DNA of 64,000 nucleotides from CBDDEC01 sp965226785 (GCA_965226785.1 CBDDEC010000002.1:620001-684000), one strand, 5' to 3'; counted from the first letter of the stretch, positions 1-8,563 are shown. Translations and numbers: made by a program. The notes: generated from the sequence alone by a model not told the origin.

Positions 1-121
1 CGGCTTCGAGGGGCGCTTCGCGGCAGCCGTGGCCGCCACCGCCCGCGAAGGCGGGGCTGACTGCGCCCGCCACGGAGAACACCAACAGAGCGATCGGAAC
101 CAGCAGCTTTCGTCTCGACAC
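1..121 (-). CDS. Secreted protein, N-terminal part only
   Basis: Only the first 40 codons lie in the window, starting at a GTG at 121. The translation begins with a classical signal peptide: Ser-Arg-Arg-Lys, then a hydrophobic stretch rich in Leu, Val and Ala, ending in an AFA-type cleavage site at about residue 26. The mature start is Gly-rich with one His and one Cys. A GGAGG Shine-Dalgarno sequence sits 7 bases upstream of the GTG and fixes the start. The function cannot be told from so short a piece. The gene follows the sigma/anti-sigma pair on the same strand and carries a copy of the promoter motif found before the sigma gene, so it is a likely member of that ECF regulon. Confidence 0.7.
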   Translation of the reverse strand, partial: MSRRKLLVPIALLVFSVAGAVSPAFAGGGGHGCREAPLEA

Positions 122-153
122 GAACACACCTCCACCCTCGCTGTCTGGTGCTG

Positions 154-180
154 GTACACCAGCGAGGGGCGTTCGGTTCC
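154..180 (-). promoter_or_regulatory. Candidate ECF sigma promoter of the secreted gene
   Basis: Read on the minus strand, GGAACC (180-175) is followed after 15 bases by GTGTAC (159-154). The same two boxes with the same 15-base spacing occur upstream of the ECF sigma gene at 1614-1640. GGAAC is the usual -35 core of group IV sigma factors. The site is about 35 bases upstream of the GTG at 121. It overlaps an inverted repeat (135-143 with 160-168, and an inner pair 145-150 with 157-162) that could be an operator or a 5' hairpin. Confidence 0.6.
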
Positions 181-188
181 GTCGAGGG

Positions 189-998
189 CTAGCGGAGCGT
201 TTCGGTGATCGACAGGGCCTCGGCGAGCGAAAGGGCCTCGGCGAGCGTCAGCTCAGTCTCGATCCGATAGACACGCTCCGCCGTGCGCCAGATCAGGCTG
301 TTGCGTGTGACGTCGAGGCTGGTCGCGTCGTCGTCCGGCGAGAAGCGGATCGTGCGCGGGCCCTCGACCCAGTAACCGCCCCTACCGTCGACCACCGGCG
401 TCTCAATCACCGTGCCCGGCGGGCCGACCTTGCCGAAGTAGACGAGCGTCTCCGTCGTCTGCCAGAGGTCGAGCCCGTCGTAGCGGAGGATCACGAACGA
501 CGCGCCAAACTCGGTCATGATGAAGATCTCGGGCGTCCCGCGACCGTCGAGAAGGCTGACCGGCGCGCCGAGGAACGACTCCGCCTCAACCGCCGTGGCC
601 GGCGCCGCGATGGTCTCGATCAGCGTTGGCTCCACGGTCGGCTCCGCCGCCGGCGTCTGGGTTGCGGTCACGCTGGCGCCGGCCGCTCCGGCCGCCGTCG
701 GTAGCGCAGTGGCGCGCGGGACCCGCGTCGAAGGTGCCTCGACGATCTCGATCTCGTAGCCCTCGATCAGCCCGAAGAACTCCGCAACGCCCGTGCGAGC
801 GGGCTCGACCGCGAGCGTCGCCGCGAATGCGAGCGCCGCTGCGACGGCCGCCACCAGCGCCACGCGACGCCACGCCCGCTGCGCCTCCGGGCGGGCCAGC
901 CGCAAGACGACGCCAGCGCGCAGCTCTGGCGGCGGTGGGGCGAAGGCCGCACCCTCCTCGACGAGCATCTCTTCCAGCCAGTCGTACGAGGCGGTCAT
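189..998 (-). CDS. Membrane anti-sigma factor, putative
   Basis: A 269-residue protein with a soluble N-terminal region (1-45), one transmembrane helix (about 46-64) and an extracytoplasmic domain of about 200 residues, with an Ala/Thr/Pro-rich linker at about 95-125. The start codon overlaps the stop of the ECF sigma gene by four bases (ATGA), so the two are translationally coupled. That arrangement, with a single-pass topology, is typical of anti-sigma factors. No HxxxCxxC zinc motif is visible, so it is not a classical ZAS protein. The extracytoplasmic part resembles the DUF4367-like domains attached to such proteins in Gram-positive-type bacteria, but this is a weak match by eye. Likely role: hold the sigma factor at the membrane until an envelope signal is received. 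Confidence 0.6.
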   Translation of the reverse strand: MTASYDWLEEMLVEEGAAFAPPPPELRAGVVLRLARPEAQRAWRRVALVAAVAAALAFAATLAVEPARTGVAEFFGLIEGYEIEIVEAPSTRVPRATALPTAAGAAGASVTATQTPAAEPTVEPTLIETIAAPATAVEAESFLGAPVSLLDGRGTPEIFIMTEFGASFVILRYDGLDLWQTTETLVYFGKVGPPGTVIETPVVDGRGGYWVEGPRTIRFSPDDDATSLDVTRNSLIWRTAERVYRIETELTLAEALSLAEALSITETLR

Positions 999-1591
999 CG
1001 GCTCGCCTCGTCGCTGGGGTCACGCTCGGGTCGGAGGCCGGCGTAGCCGTCCTCGATCGTCTCGCGCAGACGCTCCCGGGCCCGCGACAAACGCGACTTC
1101 ACCGTCCCCGGCCGCTGGTCAATCGTTGCCGCGATCTCGCGCTCGGGTAGGTCGAGGTAATAGCGCAGATGGAGCACTTCCTGGTCCTCCCTCGACAGCT
1201 CACCGATTGCTGCCAGCAGCTGTTCGGAGCGCTCGGCGTCCTCGACCGCCACCGCTGGACTCGGGTCGGGCGGCGGGGCGTCGTCGCCCAGCAGACGGCC
1301 CAGGAGGCCTCGACGTCGCCCGCGCGCTCGCAGCTCGTTGCGGGCGAGGTTGCTGACGATGCGCAGCAACCAGGGCCGAAACGGCTCGCCGATTCGGAAC
1401 CGCTGCAGGCCGCGGTACGCCCGCACAAAGCCGTCCTGCGCCACCTCCTCGGCGGCGGTCTGATCGCGCACGACCAGGTACGCCGCGCGGTATGCGACCT
1501 GCTGATAGCGCTCCACGATCCGCCCGAAGGCCTCCGTATCGCCCTCCTGGGCGGCCGCAAGCGCCGACGCCTCGTCGAAGTCGACGGTCAC
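995..1591 (-). CDS. ECF (group IV) RNA polymerase sigma factor
   Basis: A 198-residue sigma-70 family protein with region 2 (about 18-90, with motifs such as RAAYLVVRD and AEEVAQDGFVRAY) and region 4 (about 125-180, with LSREDQEVLHLRYYLDLPEREIA and a helix-turn-helix ending in TVKSRLSRARERL, split here by an IDQRPG loop). The reading frame stays open upstream to 1873, but the GTG at 1591 is chosen. It is preceded by GAGG at a good spacing, gives the usual family length, and lies just downstream of the candidate autoregulatory promoter at 1614-1640; an upstream start would place that promoter inside the gene. The sigma gene is followed directly by its overlapping anti-sigma gene. It is probably autoregulated. 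Confidence 0.88.
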   Translation of the reverse strand: MTVDFDEASALAAAQEGDTEAFGRIVERYQQVAYRAAYLVVRDQTAAEEVAQDGFVRAYRGLQRFRIGEPFRPWLLRIVSNLARNELRARGRRRGLLGRLLGDDAPPPDPSPAVAVEDAERSEQLLAAIGELSREDQEVLHLRYYLDLPEREIAATIDQRPGTVKSRLSRARERLRETIEDGYAGLRPERDPSDEASR

Positions 1592-1613
1592 ATCTGCCTC
1601 GTTCTCAGTACCA

Positions 1614-1640
1614 GTACACCAGACGCGCGCGTCCGGTTCC
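1614..1640 (-). promoter_or_regulatory. Candidate autoregulatory ECF promoter of the sigma operon
   Basis: Minus strand: GGAACC (1640-1635), 15-base spacer, GTGTAC (1619-1614), ending 22 bases before the GTG start of the sigma gene. Both boxes and the spacer length match the site at 154-180. Flanking bases are also shared: a C/G-rich spacer ending in CTGG just before the TGTAC part. A duplicated promoter at the sigma gene and at a nearby secreted-protein gene is what a positively autoregulated ECF system would show. Confidence 0.6.
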
Positions 1641-1703
1641 GCCTGCCCTGATCGCGCGCGATGCGGTAGCGTCGTAGCGGCGGCGGCGTACGAGGAGGCG
1701 GGC

Positions 1704-2654
1704 GTGGCGAGTGGCGATGGCACGCGGGCGGTGGTGGCGGCTCTGCTCGCCAACTTCAGCATCGCGATCGCCAAGTTCATCGCGTTCCTGGTGACACGGT
1801 CCTCGGCGATGCTGGCCGAGTCCGTGCACTCCGCGGCCGACACCGGCAACCAGGCCCTACTGCTATTCGGCAAGCGGCAGGCCAGCCGCGCGCCTGACGA
1901 GCGGCGCCCCTTCGGCTACGGGCGCGAGCGCTACTTCTGGGCGTTCGTGGTGGCGCTCGTGCTCTTCTCCCTGGGCTCGCTCTTCGCGCTCTTCGAGGGC
2001 GTCGAGAAGCTGCAGCACCCCCACGAACTCGATTCCCCCGAGTGGGCGATTGGCGTACTGCTCCTCGGGCTGGTCCTCGAGGGCGCGTCCTTCCGGCTGG
2101 CGATCAACGAGGCGCGGGCGATCAAGGGCAGCGCGTCATGGTGGGAATTCATCCGCCACACGCGGCAGCCGGAACTCCCGGTCGTGGTTCTCGAGGATGC
2201 CGGCGCCCTGCTCGGCCTGCTCGTCGCGCTCGGCGCCGTGGGGATGACGATGATCACGGACAACCCTCGCTGGGACGCCGGCGGCACCATCGTCATCGGC
2301 CTGCTGCTGGGCGTGATCGCGATCATCCTCGCCACGGAGATGCGCAGCCTGCTCATCGGCGAGCCCGCTACCGACGACGACGTCGCGGCCATCGAGGCAG
2401 CGATCGAACGTTCACCGAACGTGCAGCACCTGATCTACCTGCGCACACTCCACGTCGGTCCCGACGAGATTCTGGTCGCCGCCAAGCTCGAGTTCGCCCA
2501 CGAACTCTCGATGCGCCAGGTCGCCCTCGCCATCGACGAAGTCGAAGCGGAGATCCGCAGCGTCGTGCCACGGGCGACGCAGATCTACGTCGAACCCGAC
2601 CTCTACCGCCAGGACGCCGCCATCGCCGAAGAGTCACAGCCCCCGGCGGAGTAG
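1704..2654 (+). CDS. Cation diffusion facilitator family transporter (ZnT9-like)
   Basis: A 316-residue integral membrane protein with about six predicted helices and a cytoplasmic C-terminal ferredoxin-like domain (about 225-300). The family metal site in the second helix is HSAAD (His42, Asp46) within ESVHSAADTGNQ. In the fifth helix the usual HxxxD is replaced by Glu165-Asp166 (VVLEDAGALLG). This ED variant with the DTxNQ signature is typical of the ZnT9/SLC30A9-like branch rather than the FieF/YiiP branch. It likely exports or redistributes divalent cations such as Zn2+ or Co2+ using the proton gradient. The start is a GTG. It is divergent from the sigma gene and convergent with the following acyl-CoA dehydrogenase, with 7 bases between stop codons. 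Confidence 0.85.
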   Translation: MASGDGTRAVVAALLANFSIAIAKFIAFLVTRSSAMLAESVHSAADTGNQALLLFGKRQASRAPDERRPFGYGRERYFWAFVVALVLFSLGSLFALFEGVEKLQHPHELDSPEWAIGVLLLGLVLEGASFRLAINEARAIKGSASWWEFIRHTRQPELPVVVLEDAGALLGLLVALGAVGMTMITDNPRWDAGGTIVIGLLLGVIAIILATEMRSLLIGEPATDDDVAAIEAAIERSPNVQHLIYLRTLHVGPDEILVAAKLEFAHELSMRQVALAIDEVEAEIRSVVPRATQIYVEPDLYRQDAAIAEESQPPAE

Positions 2655-2661
2655 GCGGTCA

Positions 2662-3808
2662 CTAGGCGTACATCTTGCGCATCACGCGGTAGATGTTGTT
2701 GCGCTGCACCTCGTTCGCGCCTTCGTAGATGCGCTGCACGCGGTGGTCGCGGTAGAGGCGTTCGATATCCGCCTCCCGCGTGTAGCCGATGCCGCCATGC
2801 ATCTGCAGCGAGCGGTCGATGACGCGGTCCGCCGCCTCGGTGACGTAGACCTTGCAGGTGGACGCCTCCGCCTCGATGTTCTGGCCAGCGTCCGACATCA
2901 GCGCGGTGCGATAGACGAGGGACTCGGCCGTGAGCACCGCGATCTGCATGTCGGCGAGCGCGTGCTGCGTGACCTGCTGGTCAGCAAGCGTGCCGCCGAA
3001 GAGTTCGCGATCGTGGGCGTAGCGGAAGCCGAGTTCCAGCGCCTCCTTCATCATGCCCAGCGAGATCGCCGCGATGCCGATTCGCGACTGGTTGAGCGTG
3101 GAGAGCGCCATCGGCAGGCCGTTGTTGACCTCCCCGATCAGGTGCGATCGCGGCACGCGCACGTCGTCGAACGCGAGCTGCGCCGTGTCCGAGGCGTGCA
3201 GGCCCATCTTCGACTCTTCGCGCACCACCACGAGGCCGGGTGTGCCCTGCTCGACGACGAACAGCGAGATGCCACGGCCGCCTTGCTCGGGGTCCGTCTT
3301 CGCGAAGGTCACCACGAAGCGGGCGCGGCGGCCGTTCGAGATGAACGCCTTCGAACCGTTGAGGACAAAGTCATCGCCATCGGCCACGGCCGTCGTGGAC
3401 ATCGCGGGCACGTCGCTCCCGGCGCCCGGTTCCGTGAGCGCGAACGCCCCCAGCCCCTCGCCGCGTGCCATCGGCGCGAGGAAGCGCTCCTTGCTCGTCA
3501 CTGCCGAACGCGGCGACCATCCGCGCGGCGAGACCGGACGAGGCGCCGACCAGCACCGCCATCGAGGCGTGCGCACGGGCGATCTCTTCCGTGACGATGG
3601 TGAAGCCAATCTCGCCCATGTCCGACCCGCCCCAGCGCTCCTCGAACGGCGCGCCGAAGTAGCCCAGCTCGCCCATCTGCGCGATCAGGTCGGCGTCGAT
3701 GTCCTGCTTCGCCTCCATCTCCGGCACCCGCGGACGCAGCTCTCGGTCGACGAAGTCCTTGACCGCAGCGCGCAGCGCCACGACCTGCTCGGGCAGTTCG
3801 ATGAACAT
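2662..3808 (-). pseudogene. Acyl-CoA dehydrogenase with one +1 frame shift
   Basis: Read across one shift this is a typical 380-residue acyl-CoA dehydrogenase. The N-terminal helical domain starts MFIELPEQVVALR, the middle beta domain contains FALTEPGAGSDVPAM, and the C-terminal domain ends with QMHGGIGYTREADIERLYRD. FAD-dependent alpha,beta-dehydrogenation of an acyl-CoA is the family reaction. The ATG at 3808 follows a GAGGAG Shine-Dalgarno. The frame breaks near 3493, between GSDE and KERFLAPMARGE; removing one base restores a perfect family sequence. This may be an assembly error rather than a true null allele. The gene is divergent from the CoA transferase and lyase genes and could supply an enoyl-CoA step to the same pathway. 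Confidence 0.8.
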
Positions 3809-3935
3809 GGGAATGCTCCTCGCCGGGGTACGGCCTCGGACGGGCGTGGCCGCGCCGATCATGCCACAGGCGGCCACCGCGAGGTCGCCGCGCGCTAGAC
3901 TGCCCGCGATCGTGCAAAGCAGAGAGGGGCACGCC

Positions 3936-5159
3936 ATGAGCGCAGCACTCGAGGGCATGCGCGTCCTCGACATGACGCAGTACGAAGCGGGGACGAGCTG
4001 TACGCAGATGCTCGCCTGGCTCGGCGCGGATGTCGTCAAGGTCGAGTCACCGCTGGGCGACCCGGGCCGGCGCTCCTTCTCGAAGGGGCCCGAGGACTCG
4101 CAGTACTTCATGAACTACAACGCGAACAAGCGCAGCGTGGTGCTCAACCTCAAGTCCGAGGAGGGACGGCAGCTCTTCCTCGATCTCGTGCCGAAGTTCG
4201 ATGTCTTCGTCGAGAACTACGGTCCCGGCGTGATCGAGAACCTCGACATCGACTACGAGCGGCTGAGCGAGCTCAACCCGCGGCTGATCTATGCGCGCAT
4301 CAAGGGCTACGGCCTCCAGGGTCCCCACGCGCACTACAAGTGCTTCGACTCGCTGGCACAGGCATCGGCGGGCGCCTTCAGCGTGACCGGCGAGCCTGAC
4401 GGCCCCCCGACGAAGCCGGGGCCGACCGTCGCCGACACCGGCAACGGGATGCAGACCGCTCTCGCCATCACCGCCGCCTACGCCCAGCGTGAACGCACCG
4501 GCCGCGGGCAGTTGATCGAGCTATCGATGCAGGAAGCGATGACGATGTTCATGCGCACCGTCGGCGTCATGGACTGGAACGAGCGCCCGGCGCAGCGCCG
4601 GGGCCACCGCGCCGGGACGCCTTCGGGCATGTACCCGACGAAAGGCGGCGGGCCGAACGACTACGTGCAGATGCTCGTGGCGACCACGCGCATGTGGGAC
4701 CAACTCTGCGTGGCGTTGGAGCGCCCTGACCTCCTCGAGGATCCGCGTTACGCCACCGGCCGCTCTCGCCGCGAACACGCCGACGCGCTCGACGCGGAGG
4801 TGACCGCGTGGTCGCTGGCGCACGACAAGTGGGAGGCGTCGCGCATCCTCAACGAGGCCGGCGTCGCCGCCAACGCCATCTACGACACGCTCGATGTGTT
4901 CAACGACCCACATCTGCGCGAGCGTGAGTTCATCCACGAGGTCGACCACCCGGAAGTCGGGGCGGTGACGCTGATGGGCTCGCCCATCCGCATGGCCGAC
5001 TCGCACGTCGAGCTGGGCGCGCCGCCGCTGCTCGACCAGCACACCGACGAGGTGCTGGCAGCCGAGCTCGACCTCGACGCTGCCGCCCTCGAGCGGCTGC
5101 GGGGGACGGGCGCTGTCGGCTCGCCCGAGCACGCCGCTGCCGCCGCCACCGCGGAGTAA
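3936..5159 (+). CDS. CaiB/BaiF class III CoA transferase
   Basis: A 407-residue family III CoA transferase, which moves CoA between an acyl-CoA and a free carboxylate through a mixed-anhydride on aspartate. The N-terminal LEGMRVLDMTQYEAGT and LGADVVKVESP blocks, the NANKRSVVLNLKS block and the catalytic-Asp region PTVADTGNGMQTAL are all present. Asp167 aligns with Asp169 of formyl-CoA transferase. The ATG at 3936 is chosen because the conserved N-terminus begins here and GAGAGGGG lies just upstream; the frame is open further 5' but carries no family sequence. The 2-hydroxyacyl-CoA lyase-like gene follows after 39 bases in the same direction. Since that lyase family releases formyl-CoA, this transferase may recycle formyl-CoA onto the substrate acid, but this is inference. 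Confidence 0.85.
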   Translation: MSAALEGMRVLDMTQYEAGTSCTQMLAWLGADVVKVESPLGDPGRRSFSKGPEDSQYFMNYNANKRSVVLNLKSEEGRQLFLDLVPKFDVFVENYGPGVIENLDIDYERLSELNPRLIYARIKGYGLQGPHAHYKCFDSLAQASAGAFSVTGEPDGPPTKPGPTVADTGNGMQTALAITAAYAQRERTGRGQLIELSMQEAMTMFMRTVGVMDWNERPAQRRGHRAGTPSGMYPTKGGGPNDYVQMLVATTRMWDQLCVALERPDLLEDPRYATGRSRREHADALDAEVTAWSLAHDKWEASRILNEAGVAANAIYDTLDVFNDPHLREREFIHEVDHPEVGAVTLMGSPIRMADSHVELGAPPLLDQHTDEVLAAELDLDAAALERLRGTGAVGSPEHAAAAATAE

Positions 5160-5198
5160 CACACGAACCTTCGAGAACCGCAGGAGAGGGACCCGACG

Positions 5199-6872
5199 AT
5201 GACGACCGACACCGACACGATGACCGGCGCGCAGATCCTCGCGCAGAGTCTCAAACAGCAGGGCGTCGACTTCATCTTCGGCGTCGTCGGATTTCCGATC
5301 ACCGCGTTCGCCTCCGACGCGCAGCGCGCGGGCATCCGCTACATCGGCATGCGGAACGAGCAGGCCGCGTCGTACGCGGCGCAGGCGGCCGGGTACCTGA
5401 CCGGCCGCCCGCAGGCCTGCGCTGTCGTCTCCGGACCGGGTGTGATCCACGCGCTCGCCGGCCTCGCCAACGCGCAGTCGAATCGCTGGCCGATGATCCT
5501 GATCGGCGGCGCATCCGCTGTCTACCAGAACGGCATGGGCGCGTTCCAGGAGGAGCGCCAGGTCCTGGTCGCATCGCCGCTGTCGAAGTACGCCCACGCC
5601 GTCGAGGAGGCCGAGCGCATCCCCTACTACGTCGAGCAGGCGATCCGCAGCTCCCTCTTCGGCACACCCGGCGCCGCCTACCTCGACCTGCCGGACGATG
5701 TCCTCACGTCTGAGGTCTCGCTGAGCGAAGTCCACGAGGCGGCGACCGTCGGCGACGCGCCACGCCTCGCCGCGGACCCCTCGGCCGTGCAGGCGGCGAT
5801 CGCGGCGCTCAAGAGCGCTGAGAGCCCGCTGATCATCGTTGGCAAGGGCATGGCCTGGTCGCGTGCCGAACACGAGGTGCGCCAGTTCATCGAGGCGACC
5901 CAGGTGCCCTACCTCGCCACGCCGATGGGCAAGGGTGTCGTCCCGGACGACCACCCGCTCTCGGTGGCGGCCGGACGAACGTTCGCGCTGCGCAACGCCG
6001 ATGTCGTCATGCTCCTGGGCGCGCGGCTCAACTGGATCCTCCACTTCGGCCACGCGCCGAGGTACTCCGAACACCTGCGCGTGATCCAGCTCGACATCAA
6101 CGCCGAGGAGATCGGCACGAACGTGCCAACGGAGGTGGCGCTGGTCGGCGACGGGCAGGCGGTGATGGCGCAGCTGAACGCGGCGATCGCCCAAGAGCCG
6201 TGGCAGTACCCGCCCGAGACACCGTGGCGCTCCGGCCTCGAGCAGGCGATCGATGCCAACGTGCAGATCACCGAGCAGATGATGGCCGACGACTCGACGC
6301 CGCTGAACTACCAGCGGACGCTGCGCGCGATCCGCGACACGACGCCGCGCGAATCGATCATCGTCTCCGAGGGCGCGAACACGATGGACATCGGGCGCAC
6401 GATTCTCAACAACTACGACGCTCGCGAGCGCCTCGACGCCGGTACTTACGGCACGATGGGTGTGGGCATGGGCTTCGCCATCGCGGCGGCGGTGGTCGAC
6501 CCCTCGAAGCGGGTCATCGCCGTCGAGGGTGATGCCGCGTTCGGCTTCTCCGGGATGGAGCTGGAGACGATGTGCCGCTATCAGCTGCCGATCACGACGA
6601 TCGTGATCAACAACAACGGCATCGGCGGCGGCGTCTCCGAGCTGCGTCCCGACCGCGATCCACCGCCGAGCATCATGCTCCCGGGCGCGCGCTACGAGAA
6701 GCTGATCGACGCCTTCGGCGGCCGCGGCTACTACATCGACTCGCCCGACCAGCTGGAGTCGACGCTGCGCGAGGCGAACGAGGGCGAGGGACCGGCGATC
6801 GTCAACATCGCGATCGACCCTCGGGCGCGACGCAAGCCGCAGGAGTTCGACTGGCATACGGGACGGACCTAG
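5199..6872 (+). CDS. 2-hydroxyacyl-CoA lyase-like thiamine diphosphate enzyme
   Basis: A 557-residue ThDP enzyme of the oxalyl-CoA decarboxylase / 2-hydroxyacyl-CoA lyase group. It shows the PYR domain with the cofactor-activating Glu54 (MRNEQAASYAAQAAGYL), the central domain (about 195-330) and the PP domain with the Mg-ThDP motif starting GDAAFGF (444) and ending NNNG (471-474). The C-terminus RKPQEFDWHTGRT resembles peroxisomal HACL1 more than oxalyl-CoA decarboxylase, as do GAFQE and YGTMGVGMGFAIAAA. The family reaction would be cleavage of a 2-hydroxyacyl-CoA to formyl-CoA and an aldehyde or ketone; oxalyl-CoA decarboxylation is the main alternative. AGGAGAGGG lies just upstream of the ATG. 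It forms a probable operon with the CoA transferase 39 bases upstream. Confidence 0.8.
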   Translation: MTTDTDTMTGAQILAQSLKQQGVDFIFGVVGFPITAFASDAQRAGIRYIGMRNEQAASYAAQAAGYLTGRPQACAVVSGPGVIHALAGLANAQSNRWPMILIGGASAVYQNGMGAFQEERQVLVASPLSKYAHAVEEAERIPYYVEQAIRSSLFGTPGAAYLDLPDDVLTSEVSLSEVHEAATVGDAPRLAADPSAVQAAIAALKSAESPLIIVGKGMAWSRAEHEVRQFIEATQVPYLATPMGKGVVPDDHPLSVAAGRTFALRNADVVMLLGARLNWILHFGHAPRYSEHLRVIQLDINAEEIGTNVPTEVALVGDGQAVMAQLNAAIAQEPWQYPPETPWRSGLEQAIDANVQITEQMMADDSTPLNYQRTLRAIRDTTPRESIIVSEGANTMDIGRTILNNYDARERLDAGTYGTMGVGMGFAIAAAVVDPSKRVIAVEGDAAFGFSGMELETMCRYQLPITTIVINNNGIGGGVSELRPDRDPPPSIMLPGARYEKLIDAFGGRGYYIDSPDQLESTLREANEGEGPAIVNIAIDPRARRKPQEFDWHTGRT

Positions 6873-6916
6873 GAACGTCCACCGCGGCGCTGAATGTGGC
6901 GTGGAAGGCGACAGCC

Positions 6917-7686
6917 ATGCGCTCACCCGTCCTGCTTCTCATCTTGGCGCTCACACTCCTGCTGGTCGCCTGCGAGAACGACGAGGAGCGCATCGACCGC
7001 GCCAACGAGGCCGCAGGGGCCGAGTCCGAGGCGACCCGCGCCGCCGATGAAGAGCGGGCAACATCAGCGTCTTCGATCTACGCACGGGCGACTGCCTCGC
7101 AGCGAGCGTCTCTACCGACGTGGAGCTCGAAGAAGTCGAGATCGTGCCCTGCGACGGCGAGTGGTCGTTCGCTATCCTCAGCTCGTTCCTTCTCGACGAC
7201 AGCGACGAGTACCCCGGTATGTCCACCATCGACGAAGCCGCGCTCGCAAACTGCGACTTCGCGGCAACGACGCCGTTCTCTCCGACAACCGAGAGCTGGG
7301 CACTGGGTGACCGCACAGTGAACTGCCTCCTCGACCGCGCATCGTTCTTCGTTCCCGCCGTCGGCGAGTGCTACACCGCCGATCTGTTCGTGACCAGCCG
7401 CGTCGATTGCGACGACCCGCACACCTTCGAGGTGTTCGAGGTGTCGACCATCGAGAACGCGACGTTCCCCGGCGAACGGACAGCGCTGCAGACGGCGGAG
7501 CGCTCCTGCCTCGCGGCGTTCGAGGGATATGTGGGACGTGACTACCAGAGTTCGGAGCTGTTCTTCTCGGGAATCCCGCCCACCGGAGGCACATTCGCGG
7601 TACTCAACGACCGCTCGATACGGTGCTACCTGCACACCGAGCGGTTCGACTCGCTCACCGGCTCGATGCGAGAGAGCGGCCGCTAG
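6917..7686 (+). CDS. Lipoprotein with septum-formation-like domain, one frame shift
   Basis: The N-terminus MRSPVLLLILALTLLLVACEN is a lipoprotein signal with lipobox LVAC (Cys at about residue 19), followed by an Ala/Glu-rich linker. The main domain begins after a frame change at 7056-7058 (a GGG run where one more G restores the frame). It reads SVFDLRTGDCLAASVS and VEIVPCDGEWSF, typical of the septum-formation family (DUF4190-associated) found in Actinobacteria and Chloroflexota, with two copies of a Cys-paired module (GDC...VPCD, then VGECYTADL...RVDCDDPHTFEVFE). It is likely an extracytoplasmic lipid-anchored protein of unknown role. Unlike the other shifts in this window, this one needs an added base. 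The gene lies 44 bases after the lyase gene and converges with the signal peptidase gene, with 3 bases between them. Confidence 0.65.
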
Positions 7687-7689
7687 CGC

Positions 7690-8535
7690 CTAGTTCTCGT
7701 CGAGGCTCGCGTCGAAGACGATCGCCGCCACCTTCGAGACGATGGAGTCGAACGGCACCGGGCAGGGGTCGCGATTCGGCAGTGCATCGCCCTGTGTGCG
7801 GAACGCGATCTGTCCATCCGAGAAACGGACGATCTGGACGATGCGGTGCAGGATGCCGGTCCCGACCATGGCCTGCGAGCAGTCCGGCGTCGGCTGCCAG
7901 AAGACGATGATGTCCCCCACGTCGAGGTCCTGCGCGTCTGGTTTGTAGACGAGCAGCGAGTCGCTGCACTCGATCGTCGGCTCCATGCTGCCGGTGCAGA
8001 GCGCGCGGATGATCTGCGTGGGGCTATCGGGGTCGAAGCGCAGCGGGTCCGGCGAGATGTTGAGCGAGTTGATCGTCTGTAGCGCACCGAACTCGGCGAT
8101 CGCCTGGTCGCGCTGGATACGCACCGTCACCAAGTCCGCCGCCGCGGCGTCGAGCTGGTCCTGGAGCTGGTCGCGGCCCTCCTGAGCCGCCTCGAGGTCC
8201 GCGCGCAGCTGCAAGCTTTCGGAGTTCGTGACCGTCAGCGACGCCACTTGCGAACCGAGCGTCGCAATCTCCACGTCCCTCGAATCGATCTGGCGCTGGA
8301 GCCCCGACGCCTCCTCGGTCAGCTCGAGCGCGAGCGCATCGGCCGCAGCGCGCGCGCCCATCGCCGCCGCGATGCTGTCGTCGAGGCTGGCGACGCGATC
8401 ATCGAGGCGATCGACCTCGCCGTCGCGCGAGAAGAACCCGCCGGCGGCACCGGCAACCGCGCCTAAGAGCAGCCCGACGGCGACGGCCGCGATGATCGCG
8501 GTGCGCGAGCTGCGCAGAAGCTGCAACAGTGACAT
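7690..8535 (-). CDS. Coiled-coil signal peptidase I-like protein (Sec11 type)
   Basis: A 281-residue protein with an N-terminal transmembrane helix (about 12-33), a long predicted coiled coil (about 38-150, dense in Asp, Glu, Ala, Leu and Gln) and a C-terminal S24/S26 peptidase fold. The nucleophile motif is GSMEPTI with Ser183. DVGDIIVFW and ILHRIVQI follow, placing His230 where archaeal and eukaryotic Sec11-type enzymes have His in place of the bacterial catalytic Lys. QGDA supplies Asp250. It is a probable membrane-bound peptidase acting outside the cytoplasmic membrane. The coiled-coil spacer between membrane and catalytic domain is unusual and could set the distance of the active site from the membrane, or drive oligomerisation. 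It is not certain to be the housekeeping signal peptidase. Confidence 0.72.
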   Translation of the reverse strand: MSLLQLLRSSRTAIIAAVAVGLLLGAVAGAAGGFFSRDGEVDRLDDRVASLDDSIAAAMGARAAADALALELTEEASGLQRQIDSRDVEIATLGSQVASLTVTNSESLQLRADLEAAQEGRDQLQDQLDAAAADLVTVRIQRDQAIAEFGALQTINSLNISPDPLRFDPDSPTQIIRALCTGSMEPTIECSDSLLVYKPDAQDLDVGDIIVFWQPTPDCSQAMVGTGILHRIVQIVRFSDGQIAFRTQGDALPNRDPCPVPFDSIVSKVAAIVFDASLDEN

Positions 8536-8563
8536 CGACGACGTCCTTCAATTGACGGTGGGC

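Noticed and set aside
1592..1873. N-terminal extension of the ECF sigma factor
   Set aside because: The promoter boxes would lie inside the gene, the residues show no sigma motif, and the GTG at 1591 has a ribosome binding site.
3936..6872. A plain oxalate frc-oxc operon
   Set aside because: The ThDP enzyme C-terminus and central motifs look more like 2-hydroxyacyl-CoA lyase. Oxalate remains possible but is not the best reading.
4521..6926. Long open frame on the minus strand opposite the CoA transferase and lyase genes
   Set aside because: It is antisense to well-conserved genes, its composition is Arg/Val/Ala-rich, and no family motif is visible. High GC content alone explains long antisense frames.
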